From assembly GCF_032842945.2 (NCBI RefSeq), contig NZ_CP146606.1:434001-498000 (forward strand): a DNA stretch of 64,000 bases, in the 5' to 3' direction. Positions within the stretch are counted from its first letter, which is position 1; each line of letters starts with the position of its first letter. Origin of the DNA: Roseovarius sp. W115. Its GTDB lineage: Bacteria; Pseudomonadota; Alphaproteobacteria; Rhodobacterales; Rhodobacteraceae. The position numbers and the translations under genes were made by a program. This document shows, piece by piece, positions 42,628 to 50,841 of this stretch. The notes beneath the pieces are model-generated. The model searched no databases and was not told where the DNA came from. It saw only the letters and a list, made by a program, of their open reading frames with translations.

Positions 42628-43161
42628 ATGAAGCGAACCACTAAACTGGCCTTTGCAATTGCTGCATTGATAAGCCTTTCAGGCTGTTTTGGCAGGACAC
42701 CGGTCGATGACGGTTTCCGCGATACGTCGGTGCCATTGACCGTGACCACACGCGGCACAGCCGCCGACCTTGCTGGCCCATGGCACATGCGGGCGCATTT
42801 TCCGGGGGATCGCAGTCTCGCGCTGGTCACGTTCATCGAAAACCTGAACGGCGCTCCGGCGGTGGAATTTTTGCGCTCTGACTGCCTTCTGAGTGGCAAC
42901 TGCGAGAACAGCGCAGAGGTCTGGCGGAGCGAGCCGCTTGGACAGAACCGCTATCGGCTGACGAATGGCAGCGGAGAGCGTTTCGAACTTTGGGTGATCT
43001 GGGTTGATGAGGGGTTCCGCACGGCCGCCATAGGAACCCCGGATGGCAGCTATGGCTGGGTGCTTGACCGCAAACCAACAGAGGGCGAGGACCGGATCAT
43101 CGCCGCGCGCGAAATTCTGTCCTTCAATGGCTATGACACGCTTCGGATGATCCAGAAATAG
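42628..43161 (+). CDS. Predicted small lipoprotein
   Basis: This protein has 177 residues from ATG 42628. A lipoprotein signal peptide is clear: MKRTTKLAFAIAALISLSGC with lipobox LSGC, so the mature protein would be acylated at Cys20 and held at a membrane facing the periplasm. The rest is a beta-rich domain with WHMRAHFPGDRSLALVTFIE, CLLSGNCENSAEVWRSEP and GFRTAAIGTPDGSYGWVLDR, which recalls lipocalin-type barrels. It is divergent from the DUF1203 gene and 14 bp before the carnitine dehydrogenase gene. Confidence 0.75.
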   Translation: MKRTTKLAFAIAALISLSGCFGRTPVDDGFRDTSVPLTVTTRGTAADLAGPWHMRAHFPGDRSLALVTFIENLNGAPAVEFLRSDCLLSGNCENSAEVWRSEPLGQNRYRLTNGSGERFELWVIWVDEGFRTAAIGTPDGSYGWVLDRKPTEGEDRIIAAREILSFNGYDTLRMIQK

Positions 43162-43175
43162 AGGATGACCAACCC

Positions 43176-44585
43176 ATGACAAAGAGTTTCTGTATCGTAG
43201 GCGGCGGCGTGATTGGCGGAGGCTGGGCCGCGCGGTTTGCGTTAAACGGATGGGACGTGCGGGTGTTTGACCCCGATCCTGAGGCCGAGCGCAAGATCAG
43301 TGAGGTAATGACCAACGCGCGTCGGGCGATGCCGATGGTGGTGGACGTGGCGCTGCCTGAAGAGGGTAACGTGACCTTGTGCGCCACACTGGAAGAAGCC
43401 GCTGAAGGAGCTGCTTTGATCGTCGAGGCGGTGCCGGAGCGCGTCGACATCAAGCGCAAGGTTTATGCCCAGATTGAGGCTGTGAACACCGACGGGATCA
43501 TCGCCTCATCCACCTCAGGCATTATGCCCAGTGACCTGCAAGCCGAGATGGCGCACCCCGGTCGGCTGATCGTCGCACACCCGTTCAACCCTGTGTACCT
43601 CTTGCCTTTGGTCGAACTGGTGGCAGGCAAACAGACAGACGCCGCGCATATCGAGACGGCAAAGAAGATTTATCGCGGGTTGGGGATGTACCCGTTGCAT
43701 TGCCGGGTCGAAATCGAAGGGTTCCTGTCGGACCGGTTGCAAGAGGCGCTCTGGCGCGAGGCGCTTTGGCTCTTGCATGACGATGTGGCCACGGCGGACG
43801 AGATTGATGCGGCGATTGCCTATGGTCCGGGTCTGCGCTGGGCGCAGATGGGCACGATGCAGACCTTCCATCTGGCCGGGGGCGAGGGTGGTATGCGTGC
43901 CATGCTGGCAATGTTCGGGCCCTGCCTGAAATGGCCCTGGACCAAGTTGATGGATGTGCCGGATTTGACGGAGGATTTCGTCGACAAGGTCGGGGATCAG
44001 TGTGATGCCCAGGCCGGGGGGCTGGGGCCGCGCGAGTTGGAAATCATACGCGATGACAATCTGATCGGCATCATCCGGTCGATGAAGCGCGCCAACTGGG
44101 GCGCGGGTGCTGTGGCGCGGGCGCATGATGATGTGTTGCGCGAAACGCCTGCCGATGCCGCGCCGATGGTCACTCAGGATCGGGTCGTGCCGATTGATTG
44201 GACGGACATCAACGGACACATGAATGAAGGCCGATATGGTCAGATTTTCAGCGACGCGGCCGAGGCGGTGATGGCTGCAGTGGGCGCGGATGAGGATTAC
44301 ATCACCACGCAGAAGCTGAGCTATTTCACGGTGGAGACGACGGTGAAGTATCTGGCCGAAACACATGCCGGAGAGCGCGTGGTCGTGCATACCGCCGTGA
44401 CCGAGGGGCGTGGCAAGAAGCTGCGCTGTTTTCATGAGATGAAGCGGGCCAGTGATGGTGAGGTGATGGCGACCTGTGATCAGCTGATGCTGCATGTGAG
44501 CCTGGAGACGCGGCGGACTTGCGCGCCGCCTGACGATGTTGCGGCCAATGTGGACGCGCTGGCCGCGCTGCATGCAGAGGAGTAA
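43176..44585 (+). CDS. cdhAB: L-carnitine dehydrogenase fused to betainyl-CoA thioesterase
   Basis: This is a 469-residue fusion. Residues 1 to about 320 are a 3-hydroxyacyl-CoA dehydrogenase-type NAD enzyme (CIVGGGVIGGGWAARFALNG, ASSTSGIMPSDL, VAHPFNPVYLLPLVELVAG, GFLSDRLQEALWREALWLLH) matching L-carnitine 3-dehydrogenase. Residues about 335-469 are a hotdog thioesterase (VVPIDWTDINGHMNEGRYGQ, TVETTVKYLAETHAGERVVV). Such fusions are known in rhizobia and roseobacters. One part makes 3-dehydrocarnitine, and the other frees glycine betaine from betainyl-CoA formed by the BKACE enzyme. It starts 14 bp after the lipoprotein gene and is 4 bp before the acyl-CoA dehydrogenase gene. Confidence 0.92.
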   Translation: MTKSFCIVGGGVIGGGWAARFALNGWDVRVFDPDPEAERKISEVMTNARRAMPMVVDVALPEEGNVTLCATLEEAAEGAALIVEAVPERVDIKRKVYAQIEAVNTDGIIASSTSGIMPSDLQAEMAHPGRLIVAHPFNPVYLLPLVELVAGKQTDAAHIETAKKIYRGLGMYPLHCRVEIEGFLSDRLQEALWREALWLLHDDVATADEIDAAIAYGPGLRWAQMGTMQTFHLAGGEGGMRAMLAMFGPCLKWPWTKLMDVPDLTEDFVDKVGDQCDAQAGGLGPRELEIIRDDNLIGIIRSMKRANWGAGAVARAHDDVLRETPADAAPMVTQDRVVPIDWTDINGHMNEGRYGQIFSDAAEAVMAAVGADEDYITTQKLSYFTVETTVKYLAETHAGERVVVHTAVTEGRGKKLRCFHEMKRASDGEVMATCDQLMLHVSLETRRTCAPPDDVAANVDALAALHAEE

Positions 44586-44589
44586 CGCG

Positions 44590-45750
44590 ATGCAGTTTGG
44601 ATTGACCGAAGAGCAGGAGATGATCGTCTCCACCGTGCGCAGTTTTGTGGAGAACGAGATTTATCCGCATGAGGATAGGGTCGAGCGCAGTGGTGAGGTG
44701 CCCCATGAGGTGAGCCAAGAGATCAAGCGCAAATGTCAGGAGCTTGGGTTTTACGCCTGTAATTTTCCTGAAAGCGTAGGCGGTGCCGGGCTGAGCCATG
44801 TGGATTTCGCTTTGGTCGAGCGCGAGCTGGGACGTGGGTCCATGGCGCTGACGCATTTCTTTGGCCGCCCGCAGAACATCCTGATGGCCTGTGAGGGCGA
44901 GCAGGTGGATCGGTATCTTCTGCCCGCCGTGCGCGGTGAGCGGATGGACGCGCTGGCCATGACTGAGCCGGATGCGGGATCGGATGTGCGCGGCATGAAA
45001 TGCAACGCGCGGCGCGAGGGCGGGGATTGGGTGATCAATGGCTCCAAGCATTTCATCTCTGGCGCGGATCATGCGGATTTCATCATTGTCTTCATCGCCA
45101 CCGGTGAGGATGACACGCCCAAAGGCCCCAAGAAGCGCATCACCACGTTCCTCGTCGACCGCGGCACGCCGGGCTTTACCATTCGGGAGGGGTATAAATC
45201 CGTCAGCCATCGCGGCTACAAGAACATGATCCTGGAATTCGACGACTGCCGCCTGCCGGATGCGCAAGTGCTGGGAGAAGTGGATGGCGGGTTTGAGGTG
45301 ATGAATGAATGGCTCTACGCCACGCGCATCACCGTCGCCACCATGAGCGTGGGCCGGGCGCGGCGGGTGTTTGACTATGCACTGAGCTATGCCGCAGAGC
45401 GCAAGCAATTCGGCCAGCAGATCGGCAAGTTTCAGGGCGTAAGCTTTCAGATCGCTGATATGATCACCGAGATTGATGCGGCCGACTGGCTGACGCTCGC
45501 CTCCGCCTGGCGGTTGGATCAGGGTCTGCCGGCCAATCGTGAGATCGCCTCGGCCAAGCTTTATGCGTCAGAAATGCTGGCACGGGTGACAGATGCAACG
45601 CTGCAGATCTTTGGCGGTATGGGCCTGATGGATGACTTTCCCATTGAACGGTTCTGGCGCGACGCGCGGGTGGAACGGATCTGGGATGGGACCTCGGAAA
45701 TCCAGCGCCACATTATCAGCCGCGATCTTTTGCGACCTCTGGGGGCTTAA
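44590..45750 (+). CDS. Acyl-CoA dehydrogenase, probably for gamma-butyrobetainyl-CoA
   Basis: This 386-residue flavoenzyme starts at ATG 44590. It has the acyl-CoA dehydrogenase motifs MTEPDAGSDVRGM, WVINGSKHFISGA, RKQFGQQIGKFQGVSFQIAD and the C-terminal ERIWDGTSEIQRHIISRDLL. A Glu in the catalytic-base region (QIFGGMGLMDDFPIERFWRD) is placed as usual. In this operon it would make crotonobetainyl-CoA from gamma-butyrobetainyl-CoA, feeding the CaiD-like hydratase. It is preceded by the carnitine dehydrogenase gene with a 4-bp gap. Confidence 0.85.
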   Translation: MQFGLTEEQEMIVSTVRSFVENEIYPHEDRVERSGEVPHEVSQEIKRKCQELGFYACNFPESVGGAGLSHVDFALVERELGRGSMALTHFFGRPQNILMACEGEQVDRYLLPAVRGERMDALAMTEPDAGSDVRGMKCNARREGGDWVINGSKHFISGADHADFIIVFIATGEDDTPKGPKKRITTFLVDRGTPGFTIREGYKSVSHRGYKNMILEFDDCRLPDAQVLGEVDGGFEVMNEWLYATRITVATMSVGRARRVFDYALSYAAERKQFGQQIGKFQGVSFQIADMITEIDAADWLTLASAWRLDQGLPANREIASAKLYASEMLARVTDATLQIFGGMGLMDDFPIERFWRDARVERIWDGTSEIQRHIISRDLLRPLGA

Positions 45751-45760
45751 GAGTTTCAAT

Positions 45761-45943
45761 GCCTTCGGCGAGGATATTTTCAGCAAGAAGAAAGGAGGGG
45801 ACAACAAAGCCGCCCCTCCTTGAAAAAGGGCTGACCCTTCTCCTTGCACGGCCATCGGCGTCCCCGCCTGTGCCGCTCTGTGAGGCTGAGGGAGTTTGGT
45901 TAAGAATGTCTTTCTTCTTGCTCAAAATATCCCCGCCGGAGGC
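45761..45943. repeat. 183-bp element bounded by 33-bp inverted repeats (MITE-like or REP pair)
   Basis: 45761-45793 and 45911-45943 are inverted copies with 30 of 33 bases matching; the core is ggatatttt plus agcaagaagaaa. Inside, an 8-bp perfect hairpin (aggagggg at 45793-45800, cccctcct at 45813-45820) is followed by a smaller one. There is no coding frame. The element separates the acyl-CoA dehydrogenase and CoA ligase genes of one operon. Repeats of this core are, to my memory, frequent in Rhodobacterales intergenic DNA. Confidence 0.85.
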
Positions 45944-45972
45944 AAAATTCTTTTCTGCGCGAGACCGACAAA

Positions 45973-48006
45973 ATGCGTGATCTCGACCGTCTCTTCCGAC
46001 CTGAATCCATTGCAGTGATCGGTGGTGGCGCGTGGTGTGCAAGTGTTGTGAACCAGTGTCTCAAGATGGGCTTTGAGGGCGCTCTTTGGCCGGTGCACCC
46101 CAAAAAAACGGACGTGGCGGGTGTCAAAGCGTACTCAGACCTCACCGCCCTGCCCGACGTGCCGGATGCGGTGTTTATCGGGGTTAACCGGAACCTGACC
46201 ATCGAGATGGTGCGCAGCCTGCGTGAGATGGGCGCAGGGGGTGCTGTCTGTTTTGCCTCTGGTTTTCTTGAGGCACAATCCGAAACAGGCGATGGAGCGG
46301 ATCTTCAGCAGGCCTTGCTGGAGGCCGCGGGTGAAATGCCAATCCTCGGGCCAAATTGCTATGGCGTGATCAACTATCTGGACGGGGCCCTGTTGTGGCC
46401 GGACCAACATGGCGGCAGGCGGGTGGAGCGTGGCGTTGCAGTCGTGATGCAAAGCTCAAATATGGCAATCAACGTGACGATGCAGGCGCGCGCCCTGCCG
46501 CTGGCTTATGTGGCCACGGTGGGCAATCAGGCGCAAACCGGACTGTCAGATGTTGGACTTGCATTGCTGCGCGATCCGCGTGTGACAACGCTGGGTCTAC
46601 ATATTGAAGGCATTGACGATCTGACGGCGTTTGAGACCTTGGCCAGAGAGGCACGCGGTCTTGGCAAACGCATCGTGGCGCTCAAGGCGGGCAAGTCGGC
46701 GCAGGCGCAGGCCGCGGCGATATCCCATACCGCCTCGCTGGCCGGGAGTGATGCGGGCGCGCGCGCGCTTCTGAAGCGGCTCGGGATTGCACAGGTTGAA
46801 AGCCTGCCTGCCTGGCTGGAGAGCCTGAAGCTCTTGCATTGCGCCGGACCGCTGGCCTCGAACCGCGTGGTGTCCATGTCATGTTCAGGAGGAGAGGCCA
46901 GTCTGATGGCGGACAGCGCCGAAGCGCGCTCGATTTCGTTTCCGGCGCTTTCAGACGCTCAGGTCAAAAGTCTGCGAAAGGCACTTGGCCCGATGGTGGC
47001 TTTGTCGAACCCACTGGATTACCACACTTTTATATGGAATGACGTGGCCCGCATGGCCGAGGTTTTCACGGCCATGCTCAAGGGGCGGGTCGATATTGGC
47101 TGCATCATTGTCGATTTCCCCCGCGCGGACCTGTGTGATCCCGGAGCATGGGATTGTGTGATTGAGGCCGGGGCAAGTGCGGCACAAGAGGTGCAAAAGC
47201 CATTGGCTTTGGTCGCCACCTTACCTGAAGCCATGTCAGAAGACGTGGCACAGCGCATTGTCAATGGCGGGATGGTTCCGATGCACGGTCTGGATGATGC
47301 GCTGAGCGCCATTGAGGTGGCCAGCCTGTCGGAGGTACCGGACGCGTCCCCTGTTACGCAGCCCGGTGCGCCGGTTGAGCCACGCGTGCTTTCAGAGGCG
47401 CAGGCCAAAGCCACACTGGCGTCATACGGGCTTGTCGTCCCAAACGCCATCACAGCCGACACACCCGCTGAGGCTGCTGCAGCGTGTAAGGCGCTGACCT
47501 GTCCCGTCGTTCTCAAAGGCACAGGCGTGGCGCACAAAACCGAAGCGGGGTTCGTCGCACTGAACCTGACGACGCCCAAGGCTGTCGAAGACGCGGCTAC
47601 AGACATGCGGTGCGATGGGTTTCTCGTCGAAGAAATGGCCACAGGTGCCGTTGCTGAGTTGCTCATCGGCGTGTTGCGTGACCCGGCACATGGCTTTGTC
47701 CTGACACTCGGAGCGGGCGGCACGCTGACAGAGATCCTGGCGGACAGTGTCTCTCTGCTTCTGCCTGTTACGGAGCGCGAGATTGTCGACGCCTTGCAAG
47801 ACCTGCGCGTTGCGCCGATCCTGAACGGGTATCGCGGCAAGGCGGGATGTGATTTGAATAAGGCTGCAAAAGCCGTATTGGCGGTGCAGGACTATGTAAC
47901 CGACCACGCGGCACAGTTGGAAGAAGTGGAAATCAATCCTCTGATTTGCACGGAAACGGACGCCATTGCGGTGGATGCATTGATCAGAATTGGAGAGGCA
48001 TCATGA
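45973..48006 (+). CDS. ADP-forming (NDP-forming) acyl-CoA synthetase
   Basis: This 677-residue protein has the alpha plus beta domain order of ADP-forming acetyl-CoA synthetase/protein acetyltransferase-type enzymes: an N-terminal CoA-binding domain (LDRLFRPESIAVIGGGAWCA), succinyl-CoA ligase-like domains with GPNCYGVIN and the phosphohistidine segment AAAISHTASLAGSDAG (His252), and a C-terminal ATP-grasp domain (CPVVLKGTGVAHKTEAGFVA, FVLTLGAGGTLTEIL, EEVEINPLICTETDAIAVDA). In this operon it would charge carnitine, crotonobetaine or gamma-butyrobetaine with CoA. Enteric CaiC is instead AMP-forming. It overlaps the caiD-like gene by ATGA. Confidence 0.87.
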   Translation: MRDLDRLFRPESIAVIGGGAWCASVVNQCLKMGFEGALWPVHPKKTDVAGVKAYSDLTALPDVPDAVFIGVNRNLTIEMVRSLREMGAGGAVCFASGFLEAQSETGDGADLQQALLEAAGEMPILGPNCYGVINYLDGALLWPDQHGGRRVERGVAVVMQSSNMAINVTMQARALPLAYVATVGNQAQTGLSDVGLALLRDPRVTTLGLHIEGIDDLTAFETLAREARGLGKRIVALKAGKSAQAQAAAISHTASLAGSDAGARALLKRLGIAQVESLPAWLESLKLLHCAGPLASNRVVSMSCSGGEASLMADSAEARSISFPALSDAQVKSLRKALGPMVALSNPLDYHTFIWNDVARMAEVFTAMLKGRVDIGCIIVDFPRADLCDPGAWDCVIEAGASAAQEVQKPLALVATLPEAMSEDVAQRIVNGGMVPMHGLDDALSAIEVASLSEVPDASPVTQPGAPVEPRVLSEAQAKATLASYGLVVPNAITADTPAEAAAACKALTCPVVLKGTGVAHKTEAGFVALNLTTPKAVEDAATDMRCDGFLVEEMATGAVAELLIGVLRDPAHGFVLTLGAGGTLTEILADSVSLLLPVTEREIVDALQDLRVAPILNGYRGKAGCDLNKAAKAVLAVQDYVTDHAAQLEEVEINPLICTETDAIAVDALIRIGEAS

Positions 48007-48788
48007 CGGACCACCCGGTCAAAACCGAAACACGGGGCCATGTGCTTGAGGTGACGCTGGACCGTCCCAAGGCCAATGCGATTGACTTGAAAACCAGCCG
48101 CATCATGGGCGAGGTGTTTCGCGACTTTCGTGACACCCCGGACCTGCGCGTGGCCATCATCACCGGGGCTGGCGAAAAGTTTTTCTGCCCCGGCTGGGAT
48201 TTGAAGGCAGCCGCAGACGGCGATGCGGTGGACGGCGATTACGGTGTCGGCGGTTTTGGCGGCTTGCAGGAGTTGCGGGCGATGAACAAGCCGGTGATTG
48301 CCGCTGTGAACGGGATTTGCTGTGGTGGGGGGCTGGAATGGGCTTTGTCCGCAGACATCATTCTGGCCGCGGATCATGCGCAGTTTGCGTTGCCAGAGAT
48401 ACGGTCTGGCACTGTGGCGGATGCGGCTTCGGTGAAGCTTCCCAAGCGCATTCCCTATCATATCGCGATGGAGATGCTGCTGACCGGGCGCTGGATCGAT
48501 GCCGAAGAGGCCGCACGCTGGGGCATGATCAACCAAATCCATCCAGGGGCCGATCTTATGGCAAAGGCGCGTGAGATGGCCGATCTTCTGGCCTCGGGCC
48601 CGCCGCTTGTCTACGCCGCGATCAAGGAGATTGTGCGCGAGGCCGACGCGATGACGTTTCAGGATGCGATGAACCGGATCACCAAACGGCAATTTGGATC
48701 GGTTGATGTGCTCTATGACAGCGAGGATCAGCTGGAAGGCGCCCGCGCCTTTGCCGAAAAGCGCGATCCGGTCTGGACGGGCAAATAG
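48003..48788 (+). CDS. caiD: Crotonobetainyl-CoA hydratase / carnitinyl-CoA dehydratase (CaiD-like)
   Basis: This 261-residue crotonase-family protein starts at ATG 48003 in overlap with the CoA ligase gene. It follows the CaiD pattern closely: VTLDRPKANAIDLKTSRIMG, VAIITGAGEKFFCPGWDLKA, KPVIAAVNGICCGGGLEWAL, FALPEIRSGTVADAAS, LTGRWIDAEEAARWGMINQI and the ending EGARAFAEKRDPVWTGK. It would add water to crotonobetainyl-CoA to give carnitinyl-CoA. It is directly followed, with no gap, by pcaC. Confidence 0.9.
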   Translation: MTDHPVKTETRGHVLEVTLDRPKANAIDLKTSRIMGEVFRDFRDTPDLRVAIITGAGEKFFCPGWDLKAAADGDAVDGDYGVGGFGGLQELRAMNKPVIAAVNGICCGGGLEWALSADIILAADHAQFALPEIRSGTVADAASVKLPKRIPYHIAMEMLLTGRWIDAEEAARWGMINQIHPGADLMAKAREMADLLASGPPLVYAAIKEIVREADAMTFQDAMNRITKRQFGSVDVLYDSEDQLEGARAFAEKRDPVWTGK

Positions 48789-49169
48789 ATGGCAGACCCA
48801 GAGCAACCTGGCGAGACCGTGCGTCGCAAGGTTCTGGGGGATGCGCATGTGGACCGCGCCAGCACTATGGCATCTGATTTTGACGACCCCTTCCAGGAGC
48901 TAATAACCCAAGGGGCTTGGGGCACTGTCTGGGCCAGCGATCAGATCACCCTACGGGAACGCTCGATGCTCACGCTAGCGTTGCTGGCAGCACAGGGCAT
49001 GGACGACGAGTTTGCCATGCATCTGCGTGCCACGGCCAATACTGGCGCCAGTCCTGAAGATGTGCGCGAGGCTTTGATGCATGTGGCGATCTATGCCGGA
49101 GTGCCTCGCGCCAATCATGCGCTGAAGCTGGCCAAATCCGTTTATGCCGACATGGGTGTCGAGATATGA
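48789..49169 (+). CDS. pcaC: 4-carboxymuconolactone decarboxylase
   Basis: This 126-residue protein matches PcaC of the protocatechuate branch of the beta-ketoadipate pathway: GETVRRKVLGDAHVDRA, DPFQELITQGAWGTVWAS, the CMD core LRERSMLTLALLAAQG and EFAMHLRATANTGAS, then HVAIYAGVPRANHALKLAK. It starts at the base after the caiD-like stop and overlaps pcaH by ATGA. It converts 4-carboxymuconolactone to beta-ketoadipate enol-lactone. Confidence 0.92.
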   Translation: MADPEQPGETVRRKVLGDAHVDRASTMASDFDDPFQELITQGAWGTVWASDQITLRERSMLTLALLAAQGMDDEFAMHLRATANTGASPEDVREALMHVAIYAGVPRANHALKLAKSVYADMGVEI

Positions 49170-49882
49170 GCGGGTATCGCGCACGTGACTGGGCGGTGCA
49201 GCCCCCGGCGCTGACGCCTGCCTACAAAACCACGCGTCTGCGCGCGCCTTCGGCCCCTTTGGTGCGAATGCCAGAGGGGTGCGTCCCGGAGAGCGGGCCT
49301 GTTTTTGGGCATGGTGATCTTGGGCCGTTGGATCATGATCTGCTGCAAAACTACGCACGCGACGGCGTACCGATCGGCGAGCGGATCTTGCTGCAAGGAC
49401 GCGTGATGGATCAGGATGCGCGGCCTGTGCCGGGCACACTGATCGAGATTTGGCAGGCCAATGCAGGTGGCCGGTATCGGCATCGCAATGATGACTACCT
49501 CGCGCCGCTTGACCCCAATTTCGGCGGTTGCGGACGCACGCTAAGTGATGATGGCGGACAATACCGGTTTCACACGCTGCGCCCCGGACCCTATCCCTGG
49601 CCCAATTCTGAAAACAGTTGGCGGCCTGCGCATATCCACGTTTCGGTCATGGGATCAGGCTTGCCCCAGCGCCTGATTACCCAACTTTACTTTGAAGGCG
49701 ACCCTTTGGTGGCGCTTTGCCCAATTGTGCAGGCCATTCCCGATAAAGGCGCGATTGACCGGTTGGTGGCGCGGCTAGATCTGGAAGCGGCCACACCGTT
49801 TGACTGTCTCGCCTACCGGTTTGATATCGTGTTGAGGGGGCGGCGTGCGACCGTTTTTGAGAACAAGCCGGAGGGGATGTGA
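49166..49882 (+). CDS. pcaH: Protocatechuate 3,4-dioxygenase beta subunit
   Basis: This 238-residue protein has the PcaH iron-site residues: Tyr in GGRYRHRNDDYLAPLDPNFG, Tyr in RPGPYPWPNSENSWRPAHIH, and the His pair in PAHIHVSV. The intradiol dioxygenase core is VMDQDARPVPGTLIEIWQAN. It opens the protocatechuate ring between the hydroxyls, together with PcaG. It is coupled by overlaps to pcaC and pcaG. Confidence 0.93.
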   Translation: MSGYRARDWAVQPPALTPAYKTTRLRAPSAPLVRMPEGCVPESGPVFGHGDLGPLDHDLLQNYARDGVPIGERILLQGRVMDQDARPVPGTLIEIWQANAGGRYRHRNDDYLAPLDPNFGGCGRTLSDDGGQYRFHTLRPGPYPWPNSENSWRPAHIHVSVMGSGLPQRLITQLYFEGDPLVALCPIVQAIPDKGAIDRLVARLDLEAATPFDCLAYRFDIVLRGRRATVFENKPEGM

Positions 49883-50463
49883 GCGTGACCAAGACCCCTT
49901 TGCCAGAGACCGCCTCACAGACAGCTGGGCCTTATGTCCATATCGGATTGGCATCCGAGGCCGCGGGGTTGGAGCGGTCATTGAGCGCGTTGGGCGCCTG
50001 CATCGCAGGACCGGATGTGCCCGGAGAGCGTATGGTGATTGAAGGGCAGATACTGGATGGGGCGGGCGTGCCAGTCACGGACGCCATGGTCGAACTGTGG
50101 CAGGGAGATGCAACAGGGAAGTTAGCCGGATCGGAGGGCTGCGCGTCCGGGTTTCACGGATGGGGAAGAACAGCGGCGGATTTTGAGACCGGGCGATGGC
50201 GGTTTGAGACGATCAAGCCGGGTCCGATTGGGAACCAAGCGCCGCATCTGGCGCTTTGGATCGTGGCGCGCGGGATCAATATCGGTCTGCACACACGCGC
50301 GTATTTCGACGACGCGGCCGAGGCAAACGCCGTCGACCCCGTGCTTTTGTCACTGCCCGAAGACCGCCGGGCAAGCCTATTGGCGCAAAAGTCGGGTGAT
50401 CGTGGCTATCGGTTTGACGTTCACCTGCAAGGCAACTTCGAAACGGTGTTCTTTGATCTCTGA
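49879..50463 (+). CDS. pcaG: Protocatechuate 3,4-dioxygenase alpha subunit
   Basis: This 194-residue protein begins at a GTG overlapping the pcaH stop. PcaG features are PETASQTAGPYVHIGLASEA, GQILDGAGVPVTDAMVELWQ, FHGWGRTAADFETGRWRFET and APHLALWIVARGINIGLHTR. It lacks the iron ligands, as alpha subunits do. It is the last gene of the run. pcaB, pcaD and pcaQ, usual partners in roseobacters, are not in the window. Confidence 0.92.
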   Translation: MSVTKTPLPETASQTAGPYVHIGLASEAAGLERSLSALGACIAGPDVPGERMVIEGQILDGAGVPVTDAMVELWQGDATGKLAGSEGCASGFHGWGRTAADFETGRWRFETIKPGPIGNQAPHLALWIVARGINIGLHTRAYFDDAAEANAVDPVLLSLPEDRRASLLAQKSGDRGYRFDVHLQGNFETVFFDL

Positions 50464-50465
50464 CG

Positions 50466-50503
50466 CAAAAGAAAAAGCGCCACCCCGTCTCCAGGGGCAG
50501 CGC
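50466..50503 (-). terminator. Intrinsic terminator on the minus strand
   Basis: On the minus strand GCGC and CCCC pair with GGGG and GCGC (plus-strand 50500-50503/50477-50480 and 50494-50497/50483-50486), with a 2-nt internal mismatch and a 7-nt loop. TTTTTCTTTT follows. It would end transcription coming from the RamA-like gene or from a small RNA. Read on the plus strand after pcaG it lacks a T-run. Confidence 0.6.
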
Positions 50504-50525
50504 CGATTAACTCAAATACTGGCAC

Positions 50526-50591
50526 AAAAAAGGGCCAACACTCGCATACAAATATTTGGTGAAAGAAAACTGATTACTTACCGTTGGCCCT
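50526..50591 (-). terminator. Second minus-strand hairpin followed by a T6 run
   Basis: AGGGCCAAC (plus 50583-50591 read in reverse) pairs perfectly with GTTGGCCCT (50531-50539) across a 43-nt AT-rich loop. TTTTTT lies at 50531-50526 in minus-strand direction. The long loop is unusual for a simple terminator and may fold internally. Confidence 0.45.
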
Positions 50592-50841
50592 GCCTACATG
50601 TCTCAAAAGAGCCATAATTGCTCAAGAGGCGCGCGGTCACAGATTGCTGCAGCTTGGTAACATCATATGGGTGTCTGTTGGGGATAACTTACTAAACCTG
50701 CCAAATATTGGTGTATTTTCAGCGGACACCCCTAAAATTTTGTGAACACAGCAGACATGCGTTTAGGCCTTAAAATAAAGGCGCAAATGCATGTATGCAA
50801 TCCAAAGTAGAGTTCACACTCAAAGATATCTTCCAAAGGTT

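Larger units (their letters stand above)
50464..50841 (-). ncRNA. Possible small RNA or long 3' UTR between pcaG and the RamA-like gene
   Basis: This 378-bp stretch has no protein frame. On the minus strand it contains two hairpins, each followed by a T-rich tract (see the two terminator entries). The first closes an AT-rich loop of about 43 nt. That is the shape of a short structured transcript ending at about 50464. It may equally be the 3' UTR of the RamA-like gene, which ends at 50842. I see no similarity to a known RNA family. Confidence 0.3.
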
